Shown: in pieces, positions 10,992 to 23,156 of the stretch
Numbering within the stretch: position 1 is the stretch's first letter
Layout of the letters: every line of letters starts with the position of its first letter
Position numbers and translations under genes: made by a program
Notes under the pieces: generated by a model
What the model saw: only the letters and a program-made list of their open reading frames with translations
The model's database searches: none
What the model was told of the DNA's origin: nothing
NCBI GenBank assembly: GCA_016802295.1
Contig: JAESIW010000129.1
Location: 146,306 to 210,305, forward strand
Direction of reading: 5' to 3'
Source: Brachionus rotundiformis
Lineage: Eukaryota > Rotifera > Eurotatoria > Ploima > Brachionidae
DNA: 64,000 nt

Positions 10992-13900
10992 ATGAGTGTT
11001 ATGGCTGACTCGCAACCACTTCAATTGCCACCAATAATCCATCCATCCAACAAGCTTGACCAAGACCCGAATAGCATAAACGTAACAGCTCGCGGTGTCT
11101 CAAGAGCCAGTTCTCTTGGCGAGCTGGCTGACAAATACTACAGCTCTACCAATCCGGTACGTCCCTACGAAGCAAGCGAGAATGCTTTCAAAAAGTCCAA
11201 AGTCAAAAACAACTCTTCGTTTGACTCATATGAGTACAATATACCCGAAAATGTACAAGCCGTGTACAGCACCGACCCCAACAAAGTCTCTATACCAGTT
11301 TTTGGTAATTTTTTTTTTAATTTTTAAATAAACAATAAAATAAATTAGATTAAAATATTCATTAAAAAGAATATTTTAAACTTTTCTTTTTGAATTGTTT
11401 TTTTTTAGACAAAACTAAGATTAACTCACTGAAAAAAAAAGGTCTGGTCAATTTAAAATTTTCCCTACCATCTTTGTCTAACAATCTGTCTAACAAAACT
11501 AAACATCTAACAGATTTATTCTATCAGATATTTATTATAAACTTTTAAGTCGCTTGGCCTTTAGTTTTTTTATTAAAATCACCAAGAGACTTTTGAATTT
11601 ATCTAATGAGTTTAAAATTAACCATTTTGAAGGAAGCCGACCGGGAACTTCCATGAGCTCCTCATCGTTTAGCAGTTTCCGCTCGGTCAACGCTTCGGTG
11701 GACATTGATGAATACTACCAGCTTATTAAGGACAAGGCGAAGAGCAATTTTCACGAAATTAAGACAAAATTCCGCAACGCTGACCACGAAGGAAAAGGTG
11801 GCGTGTCCAAAGAAGCCTTTGCTCATATACTTGCTTCCATTTTGGGACCTTCTAAGCCTTTAAGTCACCAGCATTTTTTGAAATTGATTGAAAAAATGGG
11901 CCTTAAAAAAGTTTCCCTTATAAGGTTTTTTTTGTTAATTAAATTTTATTAAACATTTAAAAAAATTAAAAAGATATGAAGAATTCATTTCTTGTTTAAA
12001 AGAAAATAGGGGAGAAATAGATTGGCAAGAGACGGCTAGAAGCAACAATTCCCTCCAGAATTCCATTTCAAGAAAAGCTACTCAGGTGTTTGTCATTTTA
12101 AAAGAAAAATCAAAGATGCGGTACAAATTATTTTTCTAAACTTTTTTTTTAAATTAAGTTAAATAATAAATAAAATCTTGTATTTCAGAACTCCAGACAT
12201 GGTGAAAATAATTCCTCAGCTGAATGGCGGAAGTTCAGGCCGAGTGTTCAAATTTGAGCTTTTAAATGCCATAAACGGAATGGGAATAAAAATGGAAGGT
12301 GATGAATTTGAAAAATTATGGAAAAAATTCGATCCAGAAGCGTTTGGTTTTGTGAAGAGCGAAGATTTCCTCAAAAAGCTGGGCATAGACTTGGAATCGC
12401 TAAAAAGCGAATCATTCAATAATCTGAATGATTTGTTCGGCGAAGATCCAAGTCAAAGTTTAGATGTGCCCAAAGTTAAACTAACAAACATGCCAGTCAA
12501 TAAATACAAAGTAAAAAGTGCCGCTAAAAAGAAGAATTCAATAGAAAAATGGTTGAAGAAAAAATTCAGAAATGGCTTTTCCAAAATTAAGCAGTCATTT
12601 GAAGAAATTGACTTGCAAAAAACAGGTGAAGTGCGTCGAGACCAGTTTGTCTCTGTGCTGAGACAGCATGGCTTTCAAATAGAGAATAATTTCTTGGACG
12701 AATTTTTGGAAAGATGTGGAATCAAATTAGGCAAAAATTCAATTCTCATTTCTTATGTTGATTTTTTGGAAAAATTTCAAAATAGAAGCGACCGCGGCAT
12801 TGCCTACCGCTTTATAACCTCAGGGTATTCAGTAGTATTTTTTCTTCTTAATTTTTTGTTAATTAATTTAATTTTTAAGAGATATGGATGATGATAAGAG
12901 TGTGACAACAATTGCCAGGGTCGAAAGAAGTCTCATTCGTTTATTTCAAAGCGACTTTTTGGCTTTATTGCAAACATTTAGGTAAGAAAAAAGTCCAAAA
13001 TTTAATTCTATTTGCTTTAATTAAAGATCTAATTAAAAATTTTATTTTTATCCGAAATTTTTTCCAAATTTTTTTATATAATTGTCATACAAAGTTATAT
13101 AAGCTTTTAGAAAATTAATCTTACAATTTTAATCAATTGAAATTGGTGTTTATTCCAAAGTTTGTTTGTAGTTTTAGGATATTTTTATTTCACTTAAAGA
13201 GATTCTTTAAATTTGAAAATATTAAATAAACAATTTTAAAAGTGCATTGCTAAGACTTTATTTTTTTTACTATTAATTTTTATTGATTTAATGTTTTAAT
13301 TAATTGACGCACAATATTATCTTTTGCTCAGTTTTTACAGTACTCTTGAAATTTAAAAATTCTTTTTGCTAAAAAACATACCTATACCTTAATTGTAAAT
13401 ATTTTTATTAAAATTTGATGTAATTAATTTATAAAGAAAAATATTCAATTATTAAAATCTTATATCTTTAATTTAAATAATTAAGAAAGATCGATCGGAA
13501 TAAGACAAACACGATCTCGATTCAAGAGTTCCGAGCGGCCATTGAATCCCACTTTTCAATTGAGTTATCAGACTCTGAATTTGAAGACTTTGTACGTGAA
13601 GTTCCCAAAGATTACAATGACAGAATCAAGTACCTTGAATTTATGACCAAATTTGACACTGACGCCTCATCAACTCTTTTCGATGCCCAATCTTTGGCGT
13701 AGGTCTTAAGCTTATTTAAAGTATTGATTGCTAAAAAGGCTAATTTTATCAAGTGCTGACGATTTTAAGCCAAAAAAGAACCGAAAAAAAGAGTACGATG
13801 CTATTTTGGAGGAGGAAGAGTCTCCAAGACCAGTGGAGAATTACCATGGCAGAAGTTCCAAACAAGTTAAAATAAAAGCTTAAAATTTTCTTATCGTTAT

Positions 13901-14866
13901 TAACTTTTTTTTTTTAGTTAAATAAAATAATTAAAGAGCTGATTAGGGATAGGTATAAAGATGTGGAAAATGCATGGTCAGAAGTGGACACGAACAATTC
14001 AAACGAAATGACCAAAGATATGATGTACAGTTTATTCAAAAAGCTTAAAGTTAACCCGATGATAACTCGAGATGAGATTGATTTTCTCTGGAATGAGTTT
14101 ATTCTGAAGGATAACAAAAAATTGGAATATTGGCAATTTGTGCGACACTTCGGGTACACTAAAAAATCAGCTGCTTTTTTAAATGCCAAAATAGCGCCAC
14201 CGAAACGCGGCGACAACGACATGATGCTAACTTCCAACAAACTTGGCCGTGATAGTATTTTGATTAGAGGAAGTGTACAAGCCAAGCTGATCCTTCAGTT
14301 TGACATTCTTAAAAGAAGCTTTCAGGACATTGATCCCTACGGAACTGAGTACTTGCTAAAAGATGAATTTGAAGAGATTTTGAGAGAACTTTGTCCCGAA
14401 TTAAATAACCAAGAAATGGAATTTATTTTTACTAAATATTCCGATTCGGATGATGGTAGAATAAATTATATGGCCTTTTTGGCGCCTTATAGTCCCAAAA
14501 AGAAGCGGGAACCACCGGCTGATAATTTGAAAAAGAATGAAGACTTACCAAGTAGTCGTCTGGACATGAATGAACCACTTATTTTGAAATTGAGAATTAA
14601 AGTATATCCTTATGATAAAAAAAATTGTTATTTTTCATTTAAATTTTAAGTTGAGTGAAAATCACAAAGAATTAAGAAGACTGTTCAAAAAGCATGACTT
14701 AAAACAGAGTGGTTTTATCAATGTAGCAGCGTTTAGAGATACTTTGAAATCACAAAAAATAAATTTGACCGAAGATGATATGTTTGTTCTAATGAGACGA
14801 TTAGACAAAGATGTAACTGGAATGATCAACTATAATAAATTTATTAATGAAATAATTAAGCCATAA
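10992..14866 (+). CDS. Multi-EF-hand protein, EFCAB6-like
   Basis: Ten-exon model: 10992-11304, 11409-11441, 11633-11924, 11974-12120, 12189-12824, 12880-12981, 13486-13698, 13754-13865, 13918-14601, 14651-14866 (915 aa, phases consistent). The protein is a string of EF-hand pairs, most of them degenerate. The best loops are DRNKTNTISIQEF at the start of exon 7, DTNNSNEMTKDM in exon 9, DSDDGRINYMAF late in exon 9 and DKDVTGMINYNKF near the C-terminus. The N-terminal 100 residues are Ser/Asn-rich and low complexity. Repeated degenerate EF-hands with a KFRN/LKRSFQDID-type helix before each are typical of EFCAB6, a calcium-binding protein described in sperm and cilia; that assignment is tentative. 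The 33-nt exon 2 and the acceptor of exon 3 are the weakest joins. Its 3' end faces ASF1. Confidence 0.8.
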
Positions 14867-15756
14867 ATTTTTGAAATGTGATTTTATAAAATAAAATAAA
14901 ATTTTTATCTTCTTTAAAAAACAAAAAAGTGACTCTTGAATAAAAAATGTTTTAATTTTTAAAATAAAAAGGAATTTTATTTTATTCTTTATCTCATGAA
15001 AAAATCTTTTTATGTTTTTTATCAAATGGCAAATATATTCAAGGTAGTAAAAATTATAGATACACATAATATTAAAGGATTGGCCTTTAATTTTAATAAT
15101 TGATTATGGTTGTTTTAGTTTTTTTAATTAAAAATTAAATTCTAATAATTAGAAGACAATTAATTATTAAGAAGATTTTATATTTGTTATATTATCTGGA
15201 ACTTATATTAAAGCTAAAAAATTTTTAAATCAATGTTTATGTTTATGTTTTTAATATTACCAAGTATAATCTAATTTAACTAAAAATAGAATTTTGGGTA
15301 TACAAAACGAAGAAGTTAACAAAGTTTTGGAACTATTTTAAGAACTTTTCAAATCAATATTTTACGTCATAAAGTTTCTTAGAATTTTTAGGGATTTTTT
15401 CTTAATCATTATACTAGGTAAACTTTAATTAATTTAAAGCCAGGAATATTAATCAGTAAAATTAATTAGAATCCTTGTCAAAACTTTAAACTAAGTTTTC
15501 AACCTAATTATACAATTATAAAATGGTTCGAGAACTGTGCCCTTGGTAAAAAGAAGATTTTAAAAAAATATCAATAAAAAATTTTTATTCAAATTGTATC
15601 AAATTTATTTACAACAGTCAGTCTTTCTTTAGTAGCCATTAGCTATAGGACCAAATTAGATTCAAAAAAAAAGAAAAAAATGTTCATATTTAACTGAATT
15701 TTGAAGTATTTTCTAAAATTTTCATATAAATTTAACTAATTTTTGTCAAGAAAAAA
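14867..15756. other. Convergent intergenic region between the EF-hand gene and ASF1
   Basis: Very AT-rich with no gene seen. It holds the 3' ends of two convergent genes, with overlapping AATAAA-like motifs just after 14866 that could serve as poly(A) signals. Confidence 0.4.
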
Positions 15757-16488
15757 TTACTGTTCAAATACCAGACCTTCATTATTGTTGGTAATGGTCT
15801 TTTCTTGAGACAATTCGGAATTTTTAAGTACCAAATTGTTTGAAGAGTCTTCGACCATCTCACTATCTTGTGCTGTGGCCGCCTCGTTACTGGCCTCAGT
15901 GTTAGAATTGGCCGAGTCCCAATTTATCTTGAATTTCGTCACTCTGGGCTGATCTGCTGCGATTTGTCTGAGCAGTTTATTGAATTGAGGCTCCGAGGGC
16001 GGATTGTCCTTCAGTTCCTGATCTTCGTACTCATTATTAACATAGTAGCCCACTCGAACAAATTCTTGTTGACGATATGAGGCAGTAATAAGCACCACTG
16101 TAACACCTACAGCGTCGTCAGCCGGAATTTTCGAGATATCTGGTGGGTCTGCCTTTAAAAATTTCCTTTTAACCAAAATTGATTAACTTGTTTGATCAAA
16201 ATTACTTGAAACATAAATTTAAATTGTCCTTTTGGCACAGCATCGACCACAATCTGATCCAGAGTTTGGTCAAACTCGACGGTCTCCGCTGATCCGACAT
16301 AAATAATTTTAAACTCAAGATCTTAGAAAATTTTGTTATTTTTGATTAAAAAAATTTGTCATTTTTGAGCCCAATTTACCATCTTGAAGTTCTTCCAAGC
16401 ATTCAAACTGAATTTCAAATTGGAAAGGCGTGAAAAATGTTGCCGGATTATTATGGACTGCCACGTTAAGCAGATGAACCTTAGCCAT
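15757..16488 (-). CDS. ASF1: Histone H3-H4 chaperone ASF1
   Basis: Three exons on the minus strand, 16488-16380, 16321-16206 and 16152-15757, give 206 aa with matching phases. The N-terminal immunoglobulin-like core (about 155 aa) is highly conserved: it starts MAKVHLLNVAVHNNP, then FQFEIQFECLEEL, KIIYVGSAE, ADDAVGVTVVLIT, FVRVGYYVNNEY and RVTKFKINWD. It binds the H3-H4 dimer and hands it to CAF-1 or HIRA during nucleosome assembly. The C-terminal tail of about 50 residues is acidic and Ser/Asn-rich, as in other ASF1 proteins. The ATG is certain by homology. The gene lies head to head with ORC2, 397 bp away. Confidence 0.96.
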
Positions 16489-16885
16489 TTTATATGAATA
16501 GATTAAAATTGAACAAATTCAAAGTTTTAAGTCTTAAAAATCGTTTGAAGAATAAAATGCTTTTTAAATTTAAGTTCGAGACCAAAAATTGAATATAAAA
16601 TCTTTAATTCATGTATATATTAATTTTTATTTTTAATAGAATATTAAAACTATTTTAAAAATCAAAATAAAATTTACAAATTGAGATAAATGTACCAATC
16701 TTGATGATATATCGAATCAGCTTGAGGTTAGTTTACCAAAAAGGAGGAAATATTTTCACATTTTGTTATCAATTAAAAAATTTTTAACTACCATACTTTT
16801 TTATGTCTTTACATTTTAATTCATATACTGGGTCGTCTATAAGCAAAATTAAAAAATAATTTTATTCAAATTTTAAGATTTAAAT
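16489..16885. promoter_or_regulatory. Divergent promoter region between ASF1 and ORC2
   Basis: 397 bp separate the two start codons, so both promoters and both 5'UTRs must lie here unless further upstream exons exist. The sequence is AT-rich; I see no clear E2F (TTTSSCGC) site. Because both products act in S phase, a shared bidirectional promoter is a reasonable inference from position. Confidence 0.6.
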
Positions 16886-18472
16886 ATGAAAAAATCAAGC
16901 ACCAAAGATTTGGTTTTAGTTGCTTGGCAAGACTCGGACGTTACCGATATTATATTGGATAAATCTTATGGAGGAAAGTTGGCAAGTTCAAACAAAGGTA
17001 TTTGTCTTGGTTTTTTTGGATAATTTTCATAGCTTTTTGAAAAGAAAATCTGACTGAACCTAAACCAGACTTGGTAACTAGTAAAAAAAAACGACAATCG
17101 CGAAGAGTTACGCTTGCTTTAGGCAAAAATAGCGAAGATAAAGGGGGAATTGTGACCAAAAATGAGTCAGATTATGGCAAACCAAAATCTGTTTTGGCAA
17201 AATTGAGCAACCATTTTCTGCTTGGAAGTCAGTCGGCCAACAGCGATGGCACCATGAACAAAACTTCCAACAATCGTCTAGACCAATCTCACCGAATAAG
17301 TTACATTGAAATGGCAAACACGCTCAAAACATTTACCAATCCATACGAACAAACCATTGAGTCTGTTAGTCAATTTTATGAGAATAATTTTTTTTCTGAA
17401 TGGTTCAAATTAATGAAGTAAAATTTGGAAAAATTTAATTTTTTTAAATATTGTCCATCTGTTTCAATATAAGCTTTGACTTTAATATCCTGGTGCACGG
17501 TGTCGGCTCAAAAAAGGCATTAATTCAAAAGTTCTGTCAATCATATTTGGATAATAGCTATTTTGTGGAACTAATTGGCTATCACCATGACATAAATACA
17601 AAAAATGTGAGCTCATTTGTTTAAGTTAATTTCTTAAAATGAAGTTATTCTATTAGTTATTAAAAAATATCATATCAGATGTGCTGGAGTTAGGCGATGT
17701 TTACAAAACACCTGATGAACAATTAAATGCTATCAACCAAAACTTGAGTAACTATGTTAAAATAAAAGATATATCTTTAAAATCAACAATTTTATTTAGA
17801 CACTCCTCTCTATTTAGTCATTCATAATATTGACGGAAACTGCCTAAGAGATACTTCGACCCAGTACAGTCTGTCAGAGTTGGCATCAAACAAGTTCGTG
17901 CACATAATAGCTACCGTAGATCACGTAAACAGTTCTTTACGTAAGTCTTTTGATTTTTTTATCTAATTTTATCATTTTGTTTCCAGTATGGGATCAAATT
18001 CAGAATGCGTCATTCAAATGGATTCAGTTTGAGGTCAATACTCTAGAGGCTTACAACGATGAGATAATGTTCGAAAATTCCCTAATGCTCAGCCAACAGG
18101 GTAATATACAATTGAGCTCAATGATACATATTCTCAAGAGTTTGACCCAGAATGCCAAAAATATATTTCTTATCATGGTCCAGCATGTACTCAACAAAGA
18201 AAACACCAAGAAAAGTGCTCATAGATAATATATTTGTGTATATATATTTTTTAATTTAAAATAAAGGTATCACTTTTTCAAAATTGTATCATGAATGTAG
18301 AGAAAAATTTTATGTAAGTAATGAATTGACATTGAGAGCTCAATTAACCGAGTTTATTGACCACAAACTGATCAAGCTAAAGACAGAAGCCGATGGTTAT
18401 GAGACCATATTTTTGCTTGTCGATGAGAAAAATCTCAAATTGTACTTGGAGGACCTAAAAGATAAAATTTAA
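16886..18472 (+). CDS. ORC2: Origin recognition complex subunit 2 (ORC2)
   Basis: Subunit of the six-protein complex that marks replication origins and loads MCM helicase. Seven exons: 16886-16997, 17045-17417, 17474-17606, 17657-17747, 17800-17940, 17987-18214, 18267-18472 (427 aa, phases consistent). The basic N-terminal region (SKKKRQSRRVTLALGK) is short and poorly conserved. The C-terminal AAA-like and winged-helix part is clear: FNILVHGVGSKKALIQKF (in place of the canonical Walker A, as in other ORC2), PLYLVIHNIDG, LLWDQIQNASF, ILKSLTQNAKNIF, LYHECREKFYVSNEL and LRAQLTEFIDHKLIK. It is shorter than the human protein (577 aa), mainly through a reduced N-terminus. An acceptor-like TTTTAAG ends at 16878, 7 bases before the ATG. 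Confidence 0.95.
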
Positions 18473-18636
18473 ATTTATTTTTAAAATCAATAATCGAATA
18501 GTCTTATTTTTTAATTAATAAATTTTTGTAAATAATTTTTTTTATTGTTTCTGTCTTTAATGTTAATGAAAGACATCATGATCTTTCTTTTTGAATGTTA
18601 AAAATTAAAAATAATTAAATTGAAAATTAGATAAAG
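18473..18636 (+). promoter_or_regulatory. 164-bp ORC2-CSTF2 intergenic spacer
   Basis: Holds the 3' end of ORC2 and everything upstream of the CSTF2 ATG. The last bases (GAAAATTAG, ending at 18630) look like a 3' splice acceptor 6 bases before the start codon. The gap is too short for a typical 3'UTR plus promoter plus 5'UTR, so either the signals are very compact or the pair is co-transcribed. Confidence 0.5.
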
Positions 18637-19894
18637 ATGTCTGTTGAAGAAAAGCAAGCGCGTTCTGTTTTTGGTAAATATGATAAAAAATTATCTTATC
18701 TGGCTCTAATTTATTTATTTTAAGTTGGCAACATTCCTCATGGTACAACCGAGGAACAAATGAAAGACATATTTGCCACAGTTGGCACAGTGTTGAGCTT
18801 TCGTATTGTTTACGACAGAGAGACTGGCAATCCGAAAGGCTACGGTTTTGCGGAATATGCCGACATTGAGATGGCCCAAAGCGCCATCCGTAATCTGAAT
18901 GGTTATGAGTTTAATGGCAGAAACCTGAGAGTAGATAAGGCATCAAGTCAAGCCGATGAGCTGAGAATGATACATCAGCAAACGGGAGGCCCACCAGCCG
19001 AAAATCCTTATGGAGAAAATGTGTCGTCTGAAAAAGCCCCTGAGGCTATAAGCCGAGCGGTTGCTAGTTTACCTCCAGAACAAATGTTTGAGTTAATGAA
19101 GCAAATGAAGCTTTGTATCCAAAACAATCTGAATGAAGCTAGGACCATGCTTTTGAACAATCCACAGCTAGCCTATGCGCTTCTTCAAGTAAAATTGGTA
19201 AAAAATGAATATAAATTTTTTAATTAAGTTTTAATTTAGGCCCAAGTTATCATGAGAATAGTGGATCCGAAAGTAGCAAGTAATCTTTTACACAGAAAAC
19301 CTGAGCAGATTTCTCCGCTTTTGCCACCATCTGGAAGCATGCCTTCAATACAACCACCTGTAAATTATTTTATAATCTTATAACTTAGCAGAAGATTGTT
19401 TATTGTACTATCTTAAGATGGTTCGACCTTCTATTTTGGGACAAGGGCAACCATTATTGCCAAATATGATGCCATTAATGACTCCTCTAATGCAGCAAAC
19501 ACCCTCTGGCATATCAAATCCGCCAGTAAGGGTTTCTCAGCCTGTTGTGCAGCCGACTCCACCTGTGATGGACCCGCGATTTCAACCTCGGCCTTCAGCG
19601 CCTTCAGCTCGTAATCCCGTGGCCCAAGCTCCTGCTCAACCAACTCAACCAATTCAGACAAGTTCTAGTGGTGCGAGTGAAGGCAATTCGAATGTTGACC
19701 AGGAAAAGGTAACAAACTATTTATTTATTTGTTTAATAAATTTTTTTCTATTTTATAAATTAATTTAGGCTGCTTTGATTATGCAAGTATTGCAATTGAC
19801 TGATGACCAAATAGCCATGTTACCACAAGAACAAAGACAGAGTATTTTGATGCTTAAAGACCAAATAGCGCAGAGTGCTGGTGGATTTATTTAA
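18637..19894 (+). CDS. CSTF2: Cleavage stimulation factor 64 kDa subunit (CstF-64)
   Basis: RNA-binding subunit of CstF, which recognises the GU-rich element downstream of poly(A) sites during mRNA 3'-end formation. Five exons: 18637-18673, 18725-19188, 19240-19359, 19418-19708, 19769-19894 (345 aa). An RRM covers about aa 12-90 with RNP2 (VFVGNIP) and RNP1 (KGYGFAEY). The hinge domain that binds CstF-77/symplekin follows (LPPEQMFELMKQMKLCIQ, then ALLQAQVIMRIVDP). The middle is Pro/Gln-rich. The C-terminal helical domain is nearly identical to other animals (AALIMQVLQLTDDQIAMLP, QRQSILMLK). The MEARA-type repeats of vertebrate CSTF2 are absent, which explains the shorter length. Confidence 0.96.
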
Positions 19895-22800
19895 TTTATT
19901 TAATCTGGAGATAAATTACCATTTTAATATAAAAAAACAAATCACTTTTTTTTTTTCAATTCAATAATAAATTGGCACTAAATAATCAAATGTAAATAAA
20001 ATTTATTTAAATTTTTTGTCTATTTTTGACAAGATTTGTTCAACTAAAAGCAATTAAGTTGAAATTTTTGGATATAAAATTTTATTCAAAACGTTAATTA
20101 GTCATAAGGGACAAATAAATTTGATTTTATAATTTACTTTGGCAGATTATATCATTCATTTTAAAATGAAAATAAATAAAAACTTTTGATTTGTTTAATT
20201 TAAAAATGATGCAATTTTCATTTAGCATTAGAAAATTGAGCAAATTTAGCTTTGGATCTTAATTTATCAATTATTTTCCTTTAAGTATTATTAAAATTAG
20301 TCTATCAAATAAATAAATTAAAGAAGCCTAGTTGATTAGATTGAAAATTATGAGAAAATATGCCTGCACAATAAAGAGGAAATATCGAAATTTAAATTCA
20401 GGTGAATAAGATCTTGTTTCATGATGTTTTTTTTTCTGAGCATAGTTTCACCACAAATGGATGAAATAATGAAAATTTTAAATTAACTAAAATTCAGCCG
20501 TAATAGATTACAATCTTTTAGTTAATCTAAATTACAATTCTTATTACATGATCAGTTATTAGTCTTGATTTTATTGATTTAATTATTTTAAATAAATTAT
20601 TAATATTTGTAAAAATTTGCGACTAGCTAAAAAAAACTAGTCCAAAAAGTCTATCAAGACTTGTGGTCATAGTTAGAAAGATTTTTACTTATTTTATCTT
20701 TAAGTTTTTTAATGCTTAATATTTGCAAAGAAAAAAATAAAACTTCTCAATTAGGGCTTTAAAAATGGAATTTAATTAGTCGATGAGAAACCCGATACAT
20801 TTGCATGGGTGCCAAGGACCTTGTAACTTTGATCCTATAAGTATTGCCAGAGCTAAGCAATCAGTTTTATGTTTTAAATAACAATTCATTAACATCTTTA
20901 TTCTAAATGGATCTATTTAGATAGAAATAAATTACTAGTTTTTATATCAATAAGCATTTCTCATTGTGAGCTTGAATAAGAGAAGTATTAAGCGCATTTT
21001 AAAATTAGATAATTTTTCTTCAATGCTCAAATAGGGTCTTCTTGATATAATTAGCTATTCAAGAGACAAGAGTCTTTTTTGATTTATTTAAATTAGTTTG
21101 ATTTGATCAAGAAGTTTGTTTAATTAAAATAAGACACTTAACTCAACAGCCATCGCTAAATTTTGAACTAATTGAAAATAGAAATTCCTTATAAATGTTA
21201 TGCAAAAAAAGGGGACAGTTTTATTTTCGTTCAAATAAATTTAATTATAATTTTATTATTGAAAAATTTCAAATTATGCATATTATAAAATAAAGAAGAA
21301 AAAACAATTATAAATCGATCGATCATGGAATTAAAAATATTTTTTTTTTCAGAAATAATTCCATGACTTGGTGGATCTAAAGAACAATTCAGAAATTTTA
21401 TCAAGACATTTTACAGTCCTCTATTCATTTATAATTTATACGATTATCAGCAAATAAAGAGCAAAATATATATCCAATTTTTGGAGTATTGGGGCTTAGT
21501 TCTGAAAATTATTTCGACACATTATTTAACTCTTATTATCATAAACTAATAATAGTCTGAAAAAAATTAACTAAAAGATAAGGTCTTTGAATAATTAGAT
21601 TTTTATTGTTTTTTTTTTAAGTTTAGTGCTTGGTTTAGTTCTAGCAATAATAATCGAAAAGATAAAATAGATGTAATCTATGTGTATGGGCTAGTTAATT
21701 TATACAATAAATGGTTTTTATTAAGGCATTTATTTTCAAACCATACTGAAAAGTAGCATAAGTTGTTAAGATTTAATAATACTTTGCTGCTATTGCAATA
21801 ATTAACTACTAGTCATAAACTAAATCATAAATAAGCCTAAGCTATTTTAGATTTATATTTTAGGATTATTTTGGATCAGAATTATAATTATATTCGATTG
21901 TTTGGGAACCCTGGTGCTAAGCAAACTGATGATTGACAGCATTGGGCAATAATTTAATTTGATAAAGTTCAACCACGGAGAAAATGCCTCGTGCCATTAA
22001 ATTAAACCCACATTATATTTTTCATTCACTTCTGGTATTATATTTTCTCGTTGCATGATTGTAATTAAGTATAAATATGACTTTCCGCATCGGCATCTCC
22101 TATGATTATAATTCTCCATTTCTTTTTTTTATTTTCTATTTTCCTAATTAGAATTTGTGTGTATCAGAGTGTTTTTTAATCAAAAAGGCAAATTTAATTA
22201 ATATTTATTTTTAAAAAATAAAAGTTGTGCTTTTTATTCCTTTTTAAATAATAAAAGTTTAATTTTTCATTAGGCCTTAAAATTTTTAATCAATTAAATT
22301 ATGATCGATTCTCACTTCAAGGTAGTCAATTAGCTTATCCTAAATGTCAAAATAATCAAATAGAATTTTTCTCTTTATATTAATTATTGTTCGTGGCTGG
22401 AGAAAAAATTATAACAAAATCATAATTATTTTCCTGTATATTTACACAAGATAAATTTTATTATATTAGTTTGGGTTTTAATTTTCTAAAACATAAAAAT
22501 CACCTGCTTTCTGATTGCCTAAATTCGAGATAACTTGTCAACTGGTTGAATATAATTTAGATAAAAAAGTTAAAGACTCATTTAATTTCAACTCGTAGCT
22601 GATGATTATTAGTCTAGGCAATTAATTTAAATGGCAGTTATACTCCATTAAATACCCAAGCAACTGGCAACAATTAGACTAGTTTACCAATAGCACCCAA
22701 TCGATCAATTTTAGTTAAATTGAAGGAACTAGCTGCACATATTTCTGCGTTAGGAAGAACAAAATAACATAAAAAAGGTAGTTTTTATTTTTTATTTTTT

Positions 22801-23156
22801 TTTTTGAATATAAATTTTTTATTATAATACACAACTAGTATTTTACTTAAAGTAAATACATAAGGTAAAGCCGATCGAAGACCACATAATTTTGAGCTGA
22901 GCGCTCGCTCGAATTCTTCTAGTTCTGCACATAAATATCAAATTTAAATCTGTTAGCTTAAATAATAAATATCAAACTTTTTTTTTTTTTTTTTTTAAAA
23001 CAAGCTTTTTCTCTGATTGAAAAATTAATTCTACTAATTTATTTAAAATTTTTTCTTTCAAGAAGCATAATCGTCACATTTAAGAAAAAAAAATAATAAT
23101 TTTTTTCCTAAGCAAGTGTGTTAATTAAAACATTTTTTTCTTTTTTCATTAGTAAA
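19895..23156. other. 3.3-kb intergenic region upstream of CaMKII
   Basis: AT-rich with no open frame I can support. An inverted repeat with 10-bp arms (CATGGAATTA / TAATTCCATG) lies at about 21324-21365 around a T-rich loop. Long T tracts occur at 22795 and 22979-22997. The end of the region is a polypyrimidine stretch with an acceptor-like TTCATTAG (23145-23152) just before the CaMKII ATG. Promoter and 5' non-coding exons of CaMKII probably lie here. Confidence 0.4.
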
